Origin: Ralstonia pickettii
Lineage (GTDB): Bacteria > Pseudomonadota > Gammaproteobacteria > Burkholderiales > Burkholderiaceae
Direction of reading: 5' to 3'
DNA: 64,000 bases
NCBI RefSeq assembly: GCF_030582395.1
Contig: NZ_CP104381.1
Location: forward strand, 1,550,001 to 1,614,000
Position 1 is the first letter of the stretch; the number at the start of each line of letters is the position of its first letter. Shown piece by piece: positions 16,985-26,081 of the stretch. The notes below the pieces were generated by a model. It had not been told where the DNA came from. It worked only from the letters and a program-made list of their open reading frames with translations, and did not search any database. Position numbers and translations under genes: made by a program.

Positions 16985-17763
16985 GCATGCAACGATTCTC
17001 AGGCAAGGCCGTCGTCGTGACGGGCGCGGCGCAAGGTATCGGGCGCGGTGTGGCACTGGCTGCGGCCGAAGAGGGCGCGCAGGTGCTGCTGGTGGATCGG
17101 GCCGAACTGATTTACGAGGTGCAAGCCGGAATTGCTGCAGCGGGTGGTCGGGCGCATGCCACCACGGCGGATCTCGAAACGTACGCCGGCGCTCAACATG
17201 CCGTGCAGGCCGCGCTCGATGCGTTCGGCCGGATCGACGTGCTGATCAACAATGTCGGCGGCACGATCTGGGCGAAGCCGTACCAGCACTATGAAGAAGC
17301 TCAGATCGAGGCGGAGATCCGCCGCTCACTGTTTCCCACGCTCTGGTGTTGCCGCGCGGTGCTGCCACACATGGTGGAGCGACGGCAAGGGGTGATTGTC
17401 AACGTGTCTTCTATCGCCACGCGCGGCATCTATCGGATCCCGTACTCGGCCGCCAAGGGGGGAGTGAATGCGCTCACGGCGAGCCTAGCGCTGGAGCACG
17501 CGCAGGACAACATTCGTGTCAACGCCGTCGCCACGGGTGGCACCGAAGCGCCCCCGCGGAAGATTCCGCGCAACACGGCGCCCATGTCGGAGCAGGAGGC
17601 CGTCTGGTATCAGGGCATCGTTGACCAGACGATCGCCAGCAGCCTGATGCACCGCTACGGCACGATCGACGAGCAGGTCAGGGCGATCCTGTTCCTGGCT
17701 TCGGACGAGGCCTCGTACATCACCGGGACGGTGTTGCCGGTGGGTGGTGGCGATCAGGGCTGA
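16981..17763 (+). CDS. benD: benzoate cis-diol dehydrogenase (1,6-dihydroxycyclohexa-2,4-diene-1-carboxylate dehydrogenase)
   Basis: BenD oxidises and decarboxylates the benzoate cis-diol to catechol, the substrate of the upstream CatA. It is a 260-aa classical short-chain dehydrogenase: nucleotide motif TGAAQGIGRG (about residues 14-23), NNVGG (about 90-94) and the YSAAKGG catalytic Tyr/Lys motif (about 155-161). The insert TGGTEAPPRKIPRNTAPM is characteristic of BenD proteins. It is the last gene of the operon; a strong hairpin lies 41 bases after the stop. No benzoate transporter (benK/benE) follows. Confidence 0.95.
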   Translation: MSMQRFSGKAVVVTGAAQGIGRGVALAAAEEGAQVLLVDRAELIYEVQAGIAAAGGRAHATTADLETYAGAQHAVQAALDAFGRIDVLINNVGGTIWAKPYQHYEEAQIEAEIRRSLFPTLWCCRAVLPHMVERRQGVIVNVSSIATRGIYRIPYSAAKGGVNALTASLALEHAQDNIRVNAVATGGTEAPPRKIPRNTAPMSEQEAVWYQGIVDQTIASSLMHRYGTIDEQVRAILFLASDEASYITGTVLPVGGGDQG

Positions 17764-17803
17764 GCGCCACCGGACTCTGCAAGGTCCACACTGACAAAAA
17801 AAA

Positions 17804-17828
17804 CGCCAAGCGGGAACACCGCTTGGCG
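17804..17828 (-). terminator. 10-bp GC hairpin with T tract on the minus strand
   Basis: CGCCAAGCGG-GAACA-CCGCTTGGCG is a perfect 10-bp stem. Eight A residues precede it on the plus strand (17796-17803), so the T tract of an intrinsic terminator follows it only on the minus strand. It may still end the ben transcript by stem strength, but its best orientation is for a transcript arriving from the right. Confidence 0.6.
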
Positions 17829-18435
17829 CTGCACAACGTGGCATGAACGGGCATTCACGCGACGGGGAATCGAACAGCTAAAAGGGGGGCAGCCGTTCGA
17901 GTTTTCTAGGTTAGATATCCCAATCGTAAAGAAAGCAAGGCATTGTCAAATGGATTGCCATTGATCGTTTATCGTTCAGCACGCTGCTTATCCCAACATG
18001 GATAAAACAGGCAAATCCGGCATATCCTCACGCAAATTACATGGCGATTGATTGGTCTGCTAATCCGGTGAATGAAGCCCACTGATATTCCTTGTCCGAG
18101 GTCTGCGCTGTTGTGCGGGTACTACTGCGAAGCCGCATGACATCAAGCCGGAACTCTTTCGTAAGTGACCAATTCTGCATATGCGTACTTGGGGCCTCCC
18201 CCAAAACGCCTACAGCTCGGACCACTTCAAACGACCGCTTGATTACAGGTGAGACGAACGCCTGGTGATTTTGCAATTGTTTGGAATTCGCGCACATCGC
18301 GCATGCTATTTCTAGCCCTGTCACGCTGTCTCAACGAGCAAGCTTCTTAAAAATTAAGACGGCGGGCCGCAGTAATCGGCAATATCGATTACAAGAAAAA
18401 TAGATAGAACAATATAAGTCAACGGGGAAGTAGCA
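17829..18435. other. 607-base AT-richer gap without a convincing gene
   Basis: Base composition here is visibly lower in GC than the flanking genes. A 95-codon minus-strand frame (18037-18324) exists but has no recognisable motif, no Shine-Dalgarno and poor codon use, so I do not annotate it. The right end carries a TCTTAA-AAA-TTAAGA dyad and the leader of the response regulator gene. The minus-oriented terminator at its left end hints at an unannotated minus-strand RNA, which I could not delimit. Confidence 0.4.
18345..18359. promoter_or_regulatory. TCTTAA-N3-TTAAGA dyad upstream of response regulator
   Basis: A perfect 6-3-6 inverted repeat in AT-rich DNA, 77 bases before the response regulator ATG. 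It is in the right place to be an operator or autoregulatory site. Confidence 0.35.
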
Positions 18436-19116
18436 ATGCGGATCGCTGTGTTGGAAGACGATCCAGGCTTTCTGTCACTTGTCGAATCCGTGATTGATCG
18501 CCTGGGACACTCGTGCGTGTCATTTCGGGATGGCATGCAACTGTTCAAGAATTTGCAGCGCGATTCCTACGATCTCTTGGTTCTGGACTGGCATGTTCCA
18601 AGAATGTCCGGAATGGAGATACTGGTCTGGCTGCGACAAAAGAAAGAAGACAGTACGCCGGTCGCGTTCATCACCAGCGCGGCCTTTGAGTCGGAAATCG
18701 TGGCGGCTCTGCGCCAGGGTGCGGATGACTACATCATCAAGCCGGTCGGCGCTGCTGTGCTGGAGGCCCGTATCGAAGCCATTCTGCGGCGGCTGTATAG
18801 GGAAGAAGCGGAAAGCACGCTGGAGCTTGGAGCGTTCAGGTTCGACGGCACGCGCCGCGTTGCCTATGTCCGAGACCAGGAAATCAAGCTCACCAGCAAG
18901 GAATACGAACTCGCATACAAACTTTTCTCGCGCAAGGGGAAGCTGCTGACGCGCGATTATCTGGTGAGTGCCATTTGGGGCGAATCTTACGCGGGGGAAT
19001 CCCGCACGCTCGACACGCACATCTCTCAGATCCGGCTGAAGTTGGGACTGAACCCTGGCAACGGCGTGAAGCTGATCTCGGTGTATGGCGCCGGATACCG
19101 GCTGGAGAGTGCATGA
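18436..19116 (+). CDS. orphan OmpR/PhoB-type response regulator
   Basis: This is a 226-aa two-component regulator. The receiver domain (about 1-120) has the acidic pocket D8/D9, phospho-acceptor D51 (VLDWHVPRMSG), T80 and K102. A winged-helix DNA-binding domain follows (about 130-225) with LTSKEYELAYKLF and THISQIRLKLG, then GYRL. GGGGAAG precedes the ATG. No histidine kinase gene lies on either side, so its partner is elsewhere. The stop overlaps the next gene in ATGA, tying it to the DUF4019-like protein, and the adhesin lies downstream, so it probably controls surface adhesion. W52 right after the phospho-acceptor aspartate is unusual. Confidence 0.9.
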   Translation: MRIAVLEDDPGFLSLVESVIDRLGHSCVSFRDGMQLFKNLQRDSYDLLVLDWHVPRMSGMEILVWLRQKKEDSTPVAFITSAAFESEIVAALRQGADDYIIKPVGAAVLEARIEAILRRLYREEAESTLELGAFRFDGTRRVAYVRDQEIKLTSKEYELAYKLFSRKGKLLTRDYLVSAIWGESYAGESRTLDTHISQIRLKLGLNPGNGVKLISVYGAGYRLESA

Positions 19117-19622
19117 TGCGCGCCAGACATGCCTTGTTGTGCGCGACCACCGTATTGGCCGCTGCCCAGGCGCACGCCGCGCCTGGAGCGTCTGCAGACG
19201 AAATCCTGCAACTGGCGGACCGCACGGTCGCACAGTTTGAAATGGCGCAGTACGGCGCCGTGTGGGACGCGGCTGCGCCGATGATCCGGTCGGCCGCCGA
19301 CAAGCCAACATTCGTTCGCCAGATGCAGGCGACCCACAAGCATGACGGCGATGTGTCGGATCACGGTTGGGCGTCCATTGCGCGCATCCAGTATCAAAAC
19401 AACCATGACATTCCGGATGGCCTCTATGCCAACGTCGATTATGCCGTTCATTTAAAAAGTGGCGGCGTAATGTATCAAGTCATCAGCTTCCGATTGGAAG
19501 AGGATGGACATTGGCATTTTGTTGGGGATGCGCAGCGGCAGCGTGCAGACGGCATTCCCACGCAGCCCGCGATTTTCTCGCTATTGCCCGCTATTTCTGC
19601 GCAGCGCGCTCCGGTTCGCTGA
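19113..19622 (+). CDS. exported DUF4019-like protein
   Basis: This 169-aa protein has a cleavable signal peptide (MMRARHALLCATTVLAAAQA, cut near AHA-APG). Its mature part resembles the DUF4019 pattern: an N-terminal helix with AQYGAVWDAAAPMIRS, a central segment beginning FVRQMQAT, then beta strands GLYANVDYAVHLKSGGVMYQ and a HWHFVGDAQ close. The function of that family is unknown; the fold is probably NTF2-like. The ATG overlaps the response regulator stop in ATGA, so the two are translationally coupled; a second ATG follows immediately. It lies between the regulator and the adhesin and is likely periplasmic. The family assignment is from memory of its motifs and is moderate. Confidence 0.75.
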   Translation: MMRARHALLCATTVLAAAQAHAAPGASADEILQLADRTVAQFEMAQYGAVWDAAAPMIRSAADKPTFVRQMQATHKHDGDVSDHGWASIARIQYQNNHDIPDGLYANVDYAVHLKSGGVMYQVISFRLEEDGHWHFVGDAQRQRADGIPTQPAIFSLLPAISAQRAPVR

Positions 19623-19952
19623 GGAGCCTCGTTCGACGAGCCCGGTTCTGACCGCCAGCGCAGCCTGCTGGGCTTTGCTGCGCCACCGTTTCTGTCACTG
19701 TCTATTTGCGCAAATCCGAAGAATGCCGCCATGTGTTCTCTGATGCAGTGATTTGACACTGCATGACAGTCGTTTGTGAATGTTTTGCATTGCATTTCAC
19801 ATCCGTCGCTACATTGGCTCAACGAATGCTGTCCATTCCAACTCCGTGCAATCGGAGATTCATCCATTGTGGACACGGCGCATTCAAAAAAGAAAAAGAC
19901 GCACATTTTTGCAAGCTGCGTCGCTTTGAGTCATGCGTTTTGGGGAAGTGAA
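19623..19952 (+). other. 330-base leader region of the adhesin gene, with 8-6-8 palindrome
   Basis: There is no gene here. ATGCAGTG-ATTTGA-CACTGCAT (19743-19764) is a perfect 8-bp inverted repeat that contains a TTGACA -35-like hexamer at 19753-19758; no good -10 follows at 17 bp. An A-rich tract (AAAAAAGAAAAAG) occurs near 19887. The long AT-richer leader suggests that adhesin expression is controlled here, plausibly by the upstream response regulator. Confidence 0.45.
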
Positions 19953-22900
19953 GTGAATCGGATCTATAGAACCAAATACAACCCTGTCAGGAACCTGACA
20001 GTGGTCGTGGCGGAGAGCTGCTGCGGGCGCGGCAAGCGCGGCAGCGCAGAGGGCCAGGCCATCGGTCATCGCACCCTGCGGGCGATCACGCCCGTTCTGC
20101 ATCGGAAGTCCGCCATTGCGCTGGCGCTTGCGGCCTTCCTCGGCGTGGTCATGCAGGACCACGCCCATGCGCAGTACACGAATGGCGCGTTTGGTACGGC
20201 AGCCGGAACGTCGGTCGCGATCGGCAGCGGCTCTGGCGCGAACGCCGCCAACGCCTCCGGTTCTGCAGCGGTGGCCATCGGCAGCGGCGCGACGGCCACC
20301 GGCGGCCCCACCAGTGCGGGTGCCATTGCCATCGGCAGCGCAAGGGCGGGCACGGCGGGCACGCCCTTCCAGAATGGAGCAATCGCCATCGGCCAGGGCG
20401 CCCAAGCGCTGAGCACCAATCCGACGGGTGGCACATCGCCGATCGCTATCGGCGCCACGTCCAATGCCAACGGTACGGGCTCGCAGGTCGCCATCGGAGA
20501 TCAGGCGGTGGCGACCGGCGTGGATGCGATCGGGATCGGCGGTCATGCGAACGCCGCAGGCGTGAAGGCCACCGGCAACGAGTCGACCGCAATCGGTCAG
20601 TCTTCTGCTGCGACCAATACTGGTTCAGTCGCGCTGGGTTACTCGGCCACGTCATCCGGCATTGGCTCGGTGGCGTTGGGCGGCAACGGTATCGTGGGCT
20701 CCAGCGCCACGGGCGATGCATCGTTTGCCGTGGGCGGCGGTTCTTCGGCGGCAACGGCCGGTGCGATTGCCGTGGGGTCTGCGGGGGCCACGGGCGTTGC
20801 AGCCGGAGGCGCCGGTGCCCAGGCAAAGACTGGCGTGGGCGTCATCGCCATTGGTGCCGGTGGTGCAGGCGGGTCGGTGGCAGGCGCAACGGGCGGCGCG
20901 GGTGCCGCGGCCACGGGCTCCGGTTCGATTGCCTTGGGCGATGGGGGCGCTGGTGGTTCTGCCGCGGCCGGTAAAGGCGGCGCGGGCGCTGTTGCCAGCG
21001 GAGCAAGCGCCATTGCCATCGGTTCCGGCACGGCGGGATCCACCACGGCCGGCTTGGCGGGTGCTTCGGCAACGGGCAGCAGTGCGATTGCGATCGGTGC
21101 GGGATCCTCGGGTGCGGGCGCAGGGGCGTTGGCTGTCGGCACAGCGGCATCCTCGGTAGGGGCGAGCAGCGTCGCCCTGGGCAACGGCGCCGTTGCCAAC
21201 TTTACGAAGGATGTGGCCCTGGGCGCAGGCTCCACCACGGCTTCTGCCGTGGGGACGTCCAGCGTGACCGTGGCAGGCACCGCCTATGCCGTAGCGGGCA
21301 CAAGCCCCACCAGCACGGTCAGCATGGGTACGCCTGGCGCAGAGCGCACGATCACCAATGTGGCCGCGGGCCGCGTCAGCGCCACCAGCACGGATGCCGT
21401 TAACGGCTCGGAGCTGTACGCCGCCAACCAGGCCATCGCCGCGGTCAACACTGTTGCCAACAAAGGTTGGAATGTGACAACTGCGCAGACGGGAACCGGC
21501 ACGGCCAGCGGCACGGCGCTGAGCAACGTCGCGCCGGGCGGTACGGCAACTTTCACTGCGGGCAACAACGTCGCCATCACGCAGAGCGGCACGAATATCA
21601 CGCTCGCGACCAGCATGACGCCGACCTTCACGAGCGTGACCACCCGTAACACGACGTTGAACAACAGCGGCCTTGTCATCACCGGCGGCCTGAGCGTCAC
21701 CAGCACTGGCATCAACGCAGGCAATACAGCGATCACTAATGTGGCCGCGGGTACGGCGTCGACTGATGCCGTCAATGTCAGTCAGCTCAGCGCCGTCAAT
21801 GCCATCGCCCGTGCCGGCTGGAACGTCAGTGCGCAAGGCGCCAACACCACCAACGTCGGACCGAACAGCGCAACGGGCACCAACGTTGACCTGAACAACA
21901 CCGACGGCAACATCGTGGTGAGCAAGACGGCGGCGAGCAATAACGTCAGCTTCAATCTGGCACCGACGGTGAAGGTCGCCAATAGCGTGACTGTTGGTCC
22001 AGCGGCCAGCGGCACGACCGTCACCGCGACCGGCGTGAGCACAAACGGTGGCGCTGGCCCGTCCTTGACGACGAGCGGCGTCAGCGGCGGAGGCCTGGCG
22101 ATTACGAACATTGCCCCGGGCGTCAATGGCACCGACGCGGTGGATATGAATCAGCTCAATGCGGTCAGCGCAGTGGCCAACAAGGGCTGGAACGTGACGA
22201 CGGCGCAAACAGGCACCGGCACGGCCAGCGGCACGACGCTAACCAACATTGCTCCGGGCAGCACGGCGACGTTCACTGCAGGCAACAACGTCGCCATCAC
22301 GCAGAACGGCGCAAACATCACACTCGCCACCAGCATGACGCCCACGTTCACCAGCGTGACGACGGGCAACAGCGTGCTGAACAACAGTGGCTTGACCATC
22401 AGCGGTGGACCGAGCGTAACGAACACCGGCATCAACGGCGGCGGCCACGCCATCACCAATATTGCGCCCGGTATAAACGGCACCGATGCTGTCGATGTGA
22501 ATCAGCTCAATGCGGCCGTGCAGTCGGCGAGCGCGGGGTGGGGCATCAGCGCGCAGGGCGCACATGGGACGACGGTGTCGCCGGCAAGCCCGACGGGCGC
22601 AACGGTCGATCTGAACAACACGGACGGCAACGTTGTCGTGAGCAAGTCGACTACAAGCAACAACGTCAGCTTCAACCTGGCGAACAACGTGAATGTGGCT
22701 GGCAGTTTAGCGGTGGGTCCTGCCGCCAGCGGCACAATGATCACGTCGAGCGGCGTCACCACCAATGGCGGCAGCGGCCCGAGCCTCATTGCCACGGGCA
22801 TCAACGCGGCCAACACGGTCGTCACCAACGTGGCCGCCGGCACTGCTCCGACCGATGCGGTCAATGTCAGCCAACTGAATGGCGTCAAGGCTGCAGCCGG

Positions 22901-24707
22901 TGCCGGTTGGAACGTCAGTGCCCAGGGCATGAACGCCACCAACGTCGGCACCAACAGCGCAACGGGCAATACCGTCGATCTGAACAGCGGTGATGGCAAC
23001 ATCGTCGTGAGCAAGTCGACGACGAGCAACAACATCAGCTTCAATCTGGCGAACAACGTCAACGTGGCGGGCAGTGTGACGGTGGGCCCGGCAGCCAGCG
23101 GTACGAGCATCACGTCGACGGGTGTGACGACCAACGGTGGCGCCGGCCCCAGCTTGACCATCACGGGCATCAACGCGGCCAATACCGCAATTTCGAACGT
23201 GGCCAAGGGGCAGGTGTCCGCCACCAGCACGGACGCCGTCAACGGATCCCAGCTCTACGCAACGAACCAGACGGTCAGCAATCTCGTCAATTCCGTGACA
23301 AACGGCGGCGTGGGGCCCGTTCAATACAGCACGCCGTCGTCGCCCACCACGCCGAATGGCGGTAAGCCCTCGCAAGATCTGACGCTAGTTGGGGCGACTG
23401 CCGGTCCGGTGACGCTGCACAACGTGGCTCCCGGCGTGGCGCAAACCGATGCCGTGAATGTGGGGCAGCTCAGTGGCGCGGTGGCAGGCCTGGGCGGTGG
23501 CGCCTCCGTCAACCCGTCTACCGGCGCGGTGACGGGGCCGACGTATACCGTCAGCAACGCCAACGGCACAACGTCCACGGTCAATAACGTGGGCGCGGCG
23601 CTGGACGCGATCAACAGCACGGGCATCAAGTACTTCCACGCCAACAGCACGGCGCCGGACAGCCAGGCGTTGGGCCTGGACAGCGTGGCGATCGGTCCCA
23701 ACGCCGTCGCCAATCATGCCGGCGACATCGCCTTGGGTGCTAGCAGCGTGACGACATCGACGATCGCCACGCCTTCCGCCGCCATCAACGGCACGCTCTA
23801 CACGTTTGCCGGCGGCGCGCCGGTCAGTACCGTCAGCGTGGGTACGCCGGGCGCAGAGCGCACCATCACGAATGTGGCCGCTGGCCGCATCAGCGCAAGC
23901 AGCACGGACGCGATCAACGGCTCGCAACTTAATGCAGCCGATGTGGCCATCACCGCATTGAGCGACAAGGTCAACAGCCTGGGGGCGACGGTGGCCACCA
24001 ACCTCGGCGGCGGGTCGAGCTACAACTCGTCGACCGGCGCGGTGACATCGCCAACATTCGGCAACGGAAGCAATGGCGGCGGCAGCTCGCTCGGCAACAA
24101 CGTGGGCGCCGGGAACGGGCCTGCGGTCACTGTGTCGGCGGGCCTGCAGGCGGCTGCCAACACCTGGATCACCGGCAACCCCGTCACGTACACGGCACCT
24201 CTGGCCACCGGAGCGAATAGCACCGCAGCCGGCAGCGGTGCGGTGAGCACGGGCAGCAACTCGGTCGCGCTGGGCAACAACTCCAGCGACGGCGGGCGTG
24301 CAAACGTGGTCAGCGTTGGTGCGGCTGGCGGCGAGCGACAGATCACCAACGTTGCCGCCGGCACGCAAGGCACGGATGCGGTCAACGTCAGCCAGCTCAA
24401 CTCCGCGATCGGCCAGTCGAACGCCAACATGACGCAGCAGCTCAATGGCTTGCAGCAAAGCGTGAACAACGTCGCGCGCACCGCCTATGCCGGGGTTGCG
24501 GCGGCAACTGCGCTCACGATGATCCCCGACGTCGACAAGGACAAGACCCTGTCGCTCGGCATCGGCGCGGGCTTCTATCACGGCTATCAGGCTGTGGCCA
24601 TCGGCGGCACGGCACGCATGACCGAGAACATCAAGGTTCGCGCAGGTGTCAGCACGAGCCCCGGCAATGGCACAACGTTCGGCATGGGCGCTTCGATGCA
24701 GTGGTAA
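19953..24707 (+). CDS. YadA-like trimeric autotransporter adhesin with ESPR
   Basis: This is a 1584-aa type Vc secreted adhesin. A GTG start behind GGGGAAG gives an extended signal peptide region ([20 protein letters not shown]) and a hydrophobic core ending AHAQ. The Gly/Ala-rich head (about residues 80-430) has many SxAIG-type left-handed parallel beta-roll repeats. The stalk (about 504-1100) has five ~120-residue repeats starting near K504, A621, K744, A861 and A984, each joined by HANS-type necks (TDAVNxSQL). A second neck and coiled coil lead to a YadA anchor of about 75 residues ending GMGASMQW. It is complete. An upstream in-frame ATG lacks a Shine-Dalgarno and puts residues before the ESPR, so it is rejected. 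Confidence 0.95.
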   Translation: MNRIYRTKYNPVRNLTVVVAESCCGRGKRGSAEGQAIGHRTLRAITPVLHRKSAIALALAAFLGVVMQDHAHAQYTNGAFGTAAGTSVAIGSGSGANAANASGSAAVAIGSGATATGGPTSAGAIAIGSARAGTAGTPFQNGAIAIGQGAQALSTNPTGGTSPIAIGATSNANGTGSQVAIGDQAVATGVDAIGIGGHANAAGVKATGNESTAIGQSSAATNTGSVALGYSATSSGIGSVALGGNGIVGSSATGDASFAVGGGSSAATAGAIAVGSAGATGVAAGGAGAQAKTGVGVIAIGAGGAGGSVAGATGGAGAAATGSGSIALGDGGAGGSAAAGKGGAGAVASGASAIAIGSGTAGSTTAGLAGASATGSSAIAIGAGSSGAGAGALAVGTAASSVGASSVALGNGAVANFTKDVALGAGSTTASAVGTSSVTVAGTAYAVAGTSPTSTVSMGTPGAERTITNVAAGRVSATSTDAVNGSELYAANQAIAAVNTVANKGWNVTTAQTGTGTASGTALSNVAPGGTATFTAGNNVAITQSGTNITLATSMTPTFTSVTTRNTTLNNSGLVITGGLSVTSTGINAGNTAITNVAAGTASTDAVNVSQLSAVNAIARAGWNVSAQGANTTNVGPNSATGTNVDLNNTDGNIVVSKTAASNNVSFNLAPTVKVANSVTVGPAASGTTVTATGVSTNGGAGPSLTTSGVSGGGLAITNIAPGVNGTDAVDMNQLNAVSAVANKGWNVTTAQTGTGTASGTTLTNIAPGSTATFTAGNNVAITQNGANITLATSMTPTFTSVTTGNSVLNNSGLTISGGPSVTNTGINGGGHAITNIAPGINGTDAVDVNQLNAAVQSASAGWGISAQGAHGTTVSPASPTGATVDLNNTDGNVVVSKSTTSNNVSFNLANNVNVAGSLAVGPAASGTMITSSGVTTNGGSGPSLIATGINAANTVVTNVAAGTAPTDAVNVSQLNGVKAAAGAGWNVSAQGMNATNVGTNSATGNTVDLNSGDGNIVVSKSTTSNNISFNLANNVNVAGSVTVGPAASGTSITSTGVTTNGGAGPSLTITGINAANTAISNVAKGQVSATSTDAVNGSQLYATNQTVSNLVNSVTNGGVGPVQYSTPSSPTTPNGGKPSQDLTLVGATAGPVTLHNVAPGVAQTDAVNVGQLSGAVAGLGGGASVNPSTGAVTGPTYTVSNANGTTSTVNNVGAALDAINSTGIKYFHANSTAPDSQALGLDSVAIGPNAVANHAGDIALGASSVTTSTIATPSAAINGTLYTFAGGAPVSTVSVGTPGAERTITNVAAGRISASSTDAINGSQLNAADVAITALSDKVNSLGATVATNLGGGSSYNSSTGAVTSPTFGNGSNGGGSSLGNNVGAGNGPAVTVSAGLQAAANTWITGNPVTYTAPLATGANSTAAGSGAVSTGSNSVALGNNSSDGGRANVVSVGAAGGERQITNVAAGTQGTDAVNVSQLNSAIGQSNANMTQQLNGLQQSVNNVARTAYAGVAAATALTMIPDVDKDKTLSLGIGAGFYHGYQAVAIGGTARMTENIKVRAGVSTSPGNGTTFGMGASMQW
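21462..23170 (+). repeat. tandem ~350-370-bp repeats in the adhesin stalk, order A-B-A-B-B
   Basis: A-type units ([17 protein letters not shown]) begin at 21462 and 22182, exactly 720 bp apart. B-type units (AGWNVSAQG or AGWGISAQG) begin at 21813, 22533 and 22902; the first two are also exactly 720 bp apart and the third follows after 369 bp. This points to duplication of an A-B pair plus an extra B unit. Near-identical DNA makes the tract prone to recombination and to assembly collapse. Confidence 0.85.
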
Positions 24708-24747
24708 GCCGCTCGCCCAACCCAGAACGCCCTACCACCTACCCATC

Positions 24748-25437
24748 ATGATGAAATCCGCTCTCTGGGCACTGGCGTTTGCCGTGCCGCTGGCCGCCTG
24801 CTCAAGCGCGTCAGGTCCCACCTTCAATGCTTATCAGATCAACCCGCAAGACGGTGTGGCGACGTATCGCGTCGAATGCCACGGCCTGCTCCAGGGGCAA
24901 GGCGTCTGCACTGACAAGGCCAAGGAGATCTGCGCCGACCAAGTTGTACGCCCGATCGAACCAGTAACGCCTTTCGGCCGCAGCACGGACGTTCGTACCT
25001 TGACCTTCCAATGCGGGCCGGCACCTGCCAAGCCCGTAACGGCCCTGCCTCCGAAAACGAAGCCGGCGCCCGCCCCGGTGCCAGCCGCAGTCGTCAAACT
25101 GGATCTGAGCGGTGACGCCAACTTCGATACCGGCAAGGCAACGCTCACCGCTGCCGCCAAGCGCAAGCTGGATCAACTCGTCGGAGATAGCCGCGGCATT
25201 GTGTTCAGGCATGGCGATATCAGCGGCTACACGGATTCGCGCGCATCGGCGGCATATAACCTTGCGCTGTCCCAGCAACGCGCGGATAGCGTGGCCGGCT
25301 ACCTGCGGAGTCAAGGTCTGCAGTGCGACGACCTGACGGTACGCGGCTTCGGCAAGGACAACCCCGCCGCCTCGAACGCTACGGCTGCGGGGCGGGCAAT
25401 GAATCGCCGCGTCGAGATTCGTCTGAGCCGGTCTTGA
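24748..25437 (+). CDS. OmpA-family outer membrane lipoprotein
   Basis: This 229-aa lipoprotein has a signal peptide ending in the lipobox LAAC (cysteine about residue 19). An N-terminal domain of about 80 residues has paired cysteines (VECHGLLQGQGVCTDKAKEIC). A Pro/Ala/Lys linker follows, then an OmpA-type peptidoglycan-binding domain (about 115-229) with DANFDTGKATLT, SGYTDSRASAAYNLALSQQR and GFGKDNP...NRRVEI. It begins 40 bases after the adhesin stop on the same strand and is followed by a strong terminator. OmpA-like lipoproteins often accompany trimeric autotransporters in Burkholderia, where they may anchor or stabilise them, so a partner role is inferred. Confidence 0.92.
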   Translation: MMKSALWALAFAVPLAACSSASGPTFNAYQINPQDGVATYRVECHGLLQGQGVCTDKAKEICADQVVRPIEPVTPFGRSTDVRTLTFQCGPAPAKPVTALPPKTKPAPAPVPAAVVKLDLSGDANFDTGKATLTAAAKRKLDQLVGDSRGIVFRHGDISGYTDSRASAAYNLALSQQRADSVAGYLRSQGLQCDDLTVRGFGKDNPAASNATAAGRAMNRRVEIRLSRS

Positions 25438-25457
25438 CCGATGGTGTCAGCCAAAAC

Positions 25458-25483
25458 AAAAACGGCGCCGATGCGCCGTTTTT
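25458..25483. terminator. bidirectional intrinsic terminator
   Basis: AAAAACGGCGC-CGAT-GCGCCGTTTTT is a perfect 11-bp arm hairpin with A and T tracts on both sides. It ends the adhesin/OmpA transcript and the converging 55-aa gene. Confidence 0.9.
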
Positions 25484-25523
25484 CTATGCCTTCGCGGGAT
25501 AGCCGAACATTCGGCGGCGGCGG

Positions 25524-25691
25524 TCAGCCGAGGTACGAACCGGACTTGCCGACCACTTCGGCGTAGGCGAGGTTGTCATCCCAACCGTTGCGGAAAAAAT
25601 TGATGACTGCGCGCAGCAGCGACGTACGGTTGCTGGCCTGAACCTCGATGTCGCCGGCGAACTTGGGGGTGAAATAGGCTTGCTGGACCAT
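25524..25691 (-). CDS. 55-aa orphan protein with tandem GGG-N4-CCC promoter boxes
   Basis: This is an unrecognised 55-aa protein beginning MVQQAYFTPKFAGDIEVQ. An amphipathic helix LLRAVINFFRNGWDDN (about residues 25-40) and a Gly/Ser-rich end SGSYLG are the only features. It has no signal peptide. The start at this ATG is fixed by the promoter, whose -10 lies 38 bases upstream; a longer in-frame extension would run through the promoter and is rejected. Together with the 58-aa gene at 3.7 kb it forms a pair of short monocistronic genes with the same unusual promoter architecture. Both proteins carry an FF-containing amphipathic segment (AQFFSAIANLF versus RAVINFFRNGW), which may be coincidence. 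Confidence 0.72.
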   Translation of the reverse strand: MVQQAYFTPKFAGDIEVQASNRTSLLRAVINFFRNGWDDNLAYAEVVGKSGSYLG

Positions 25692-25717
25692 GGTGTTTTC
25701 TCTCAGTGTGTTATCTA

Positions 25718-25744
25718 GGGTTTTCCCGAGTATAGGGTTATCCC
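25718..25744 (-). promoter_or_regulatory. promoter with two GGG-N4-CCC boxes
   Basis: Plus-strand coordinates: GGGTTTTCCC (25718-25727) and GGGTTATCCC (25735-25744), with the minus-strand -10 TATACT at 25729-25734 between them. The first box starts one base after the -10 and covers the expected start site; the other overlaps the -35 to -10 spacer. A further half-site GGG follows at 25747. Compare 3931-3965. Confidence 0.55.
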
Positions 25745-26081
25745 TAGGGTAGGGCAATGAGGCAAAGCGAACCTCTGGTCCATTCTCAATATCACTCAAG
25801 GTGAATAATCCGGCGCCGGCCGGTGACACTGCGACTGTCCACGCGGCGGGGCGCGTTCGATGTGCCCTCTACTACTCATTTTTCTCCGGCGGAAAAGTTT
25901 TTTTAGCGACACGTTCCGCGCAGGAGGTGGAAAATCGAGCGAAGAAGTGCGCTTCTTCCTTCTTTGTTCTTCTATGTGGGCGCAATTTCCTCCATCGTGC
26001 GCACTTGTTGTTTGATCCACATGCCCTCTACCATACGCCGCCGAATCCCCCGCTTCTGCTTGTGTTTCGAGGAGGCCTTGT
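25745..26081. other. leader of the biotin operon
   Basis: There is no gene. GAAGAAG-TGCG-CTTCTTC (25941-25958) is a 7-bp hairpin followed by CTTCTTTGTTCTTCT on the plus strand, so it could be a transcription attenuator or terminator 120 bases before bioA. The stretch around 25870-25905 is T-rich. An AGGAGG Shine-Dalgarno lies just before bioA. I see no BioR-type operator. Confidence 0.4.

Noticed and set aside
17840..17930. Possible tRNA fragment or attachment site (GGGGAATCGAACAGC, TTCGAGTTTTC)
   Set aside because: No cloverleaf can be built and no direct repeat or integrase is seen in the window.
18037..18324. 95-codon minus-strand frame in the AT-rich gap
   Set aside because: No Shine-Dalgarno, no recognisable motif and poor codon use; kept only as part of the gap description.
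20652..22208. 518-codon minus-strand frame opposite the adhesin
   Set aside because: It mirrors the repetitive adhesin sequence and has no known motif; the plus-strand protein is complete from ESPR to anchor.
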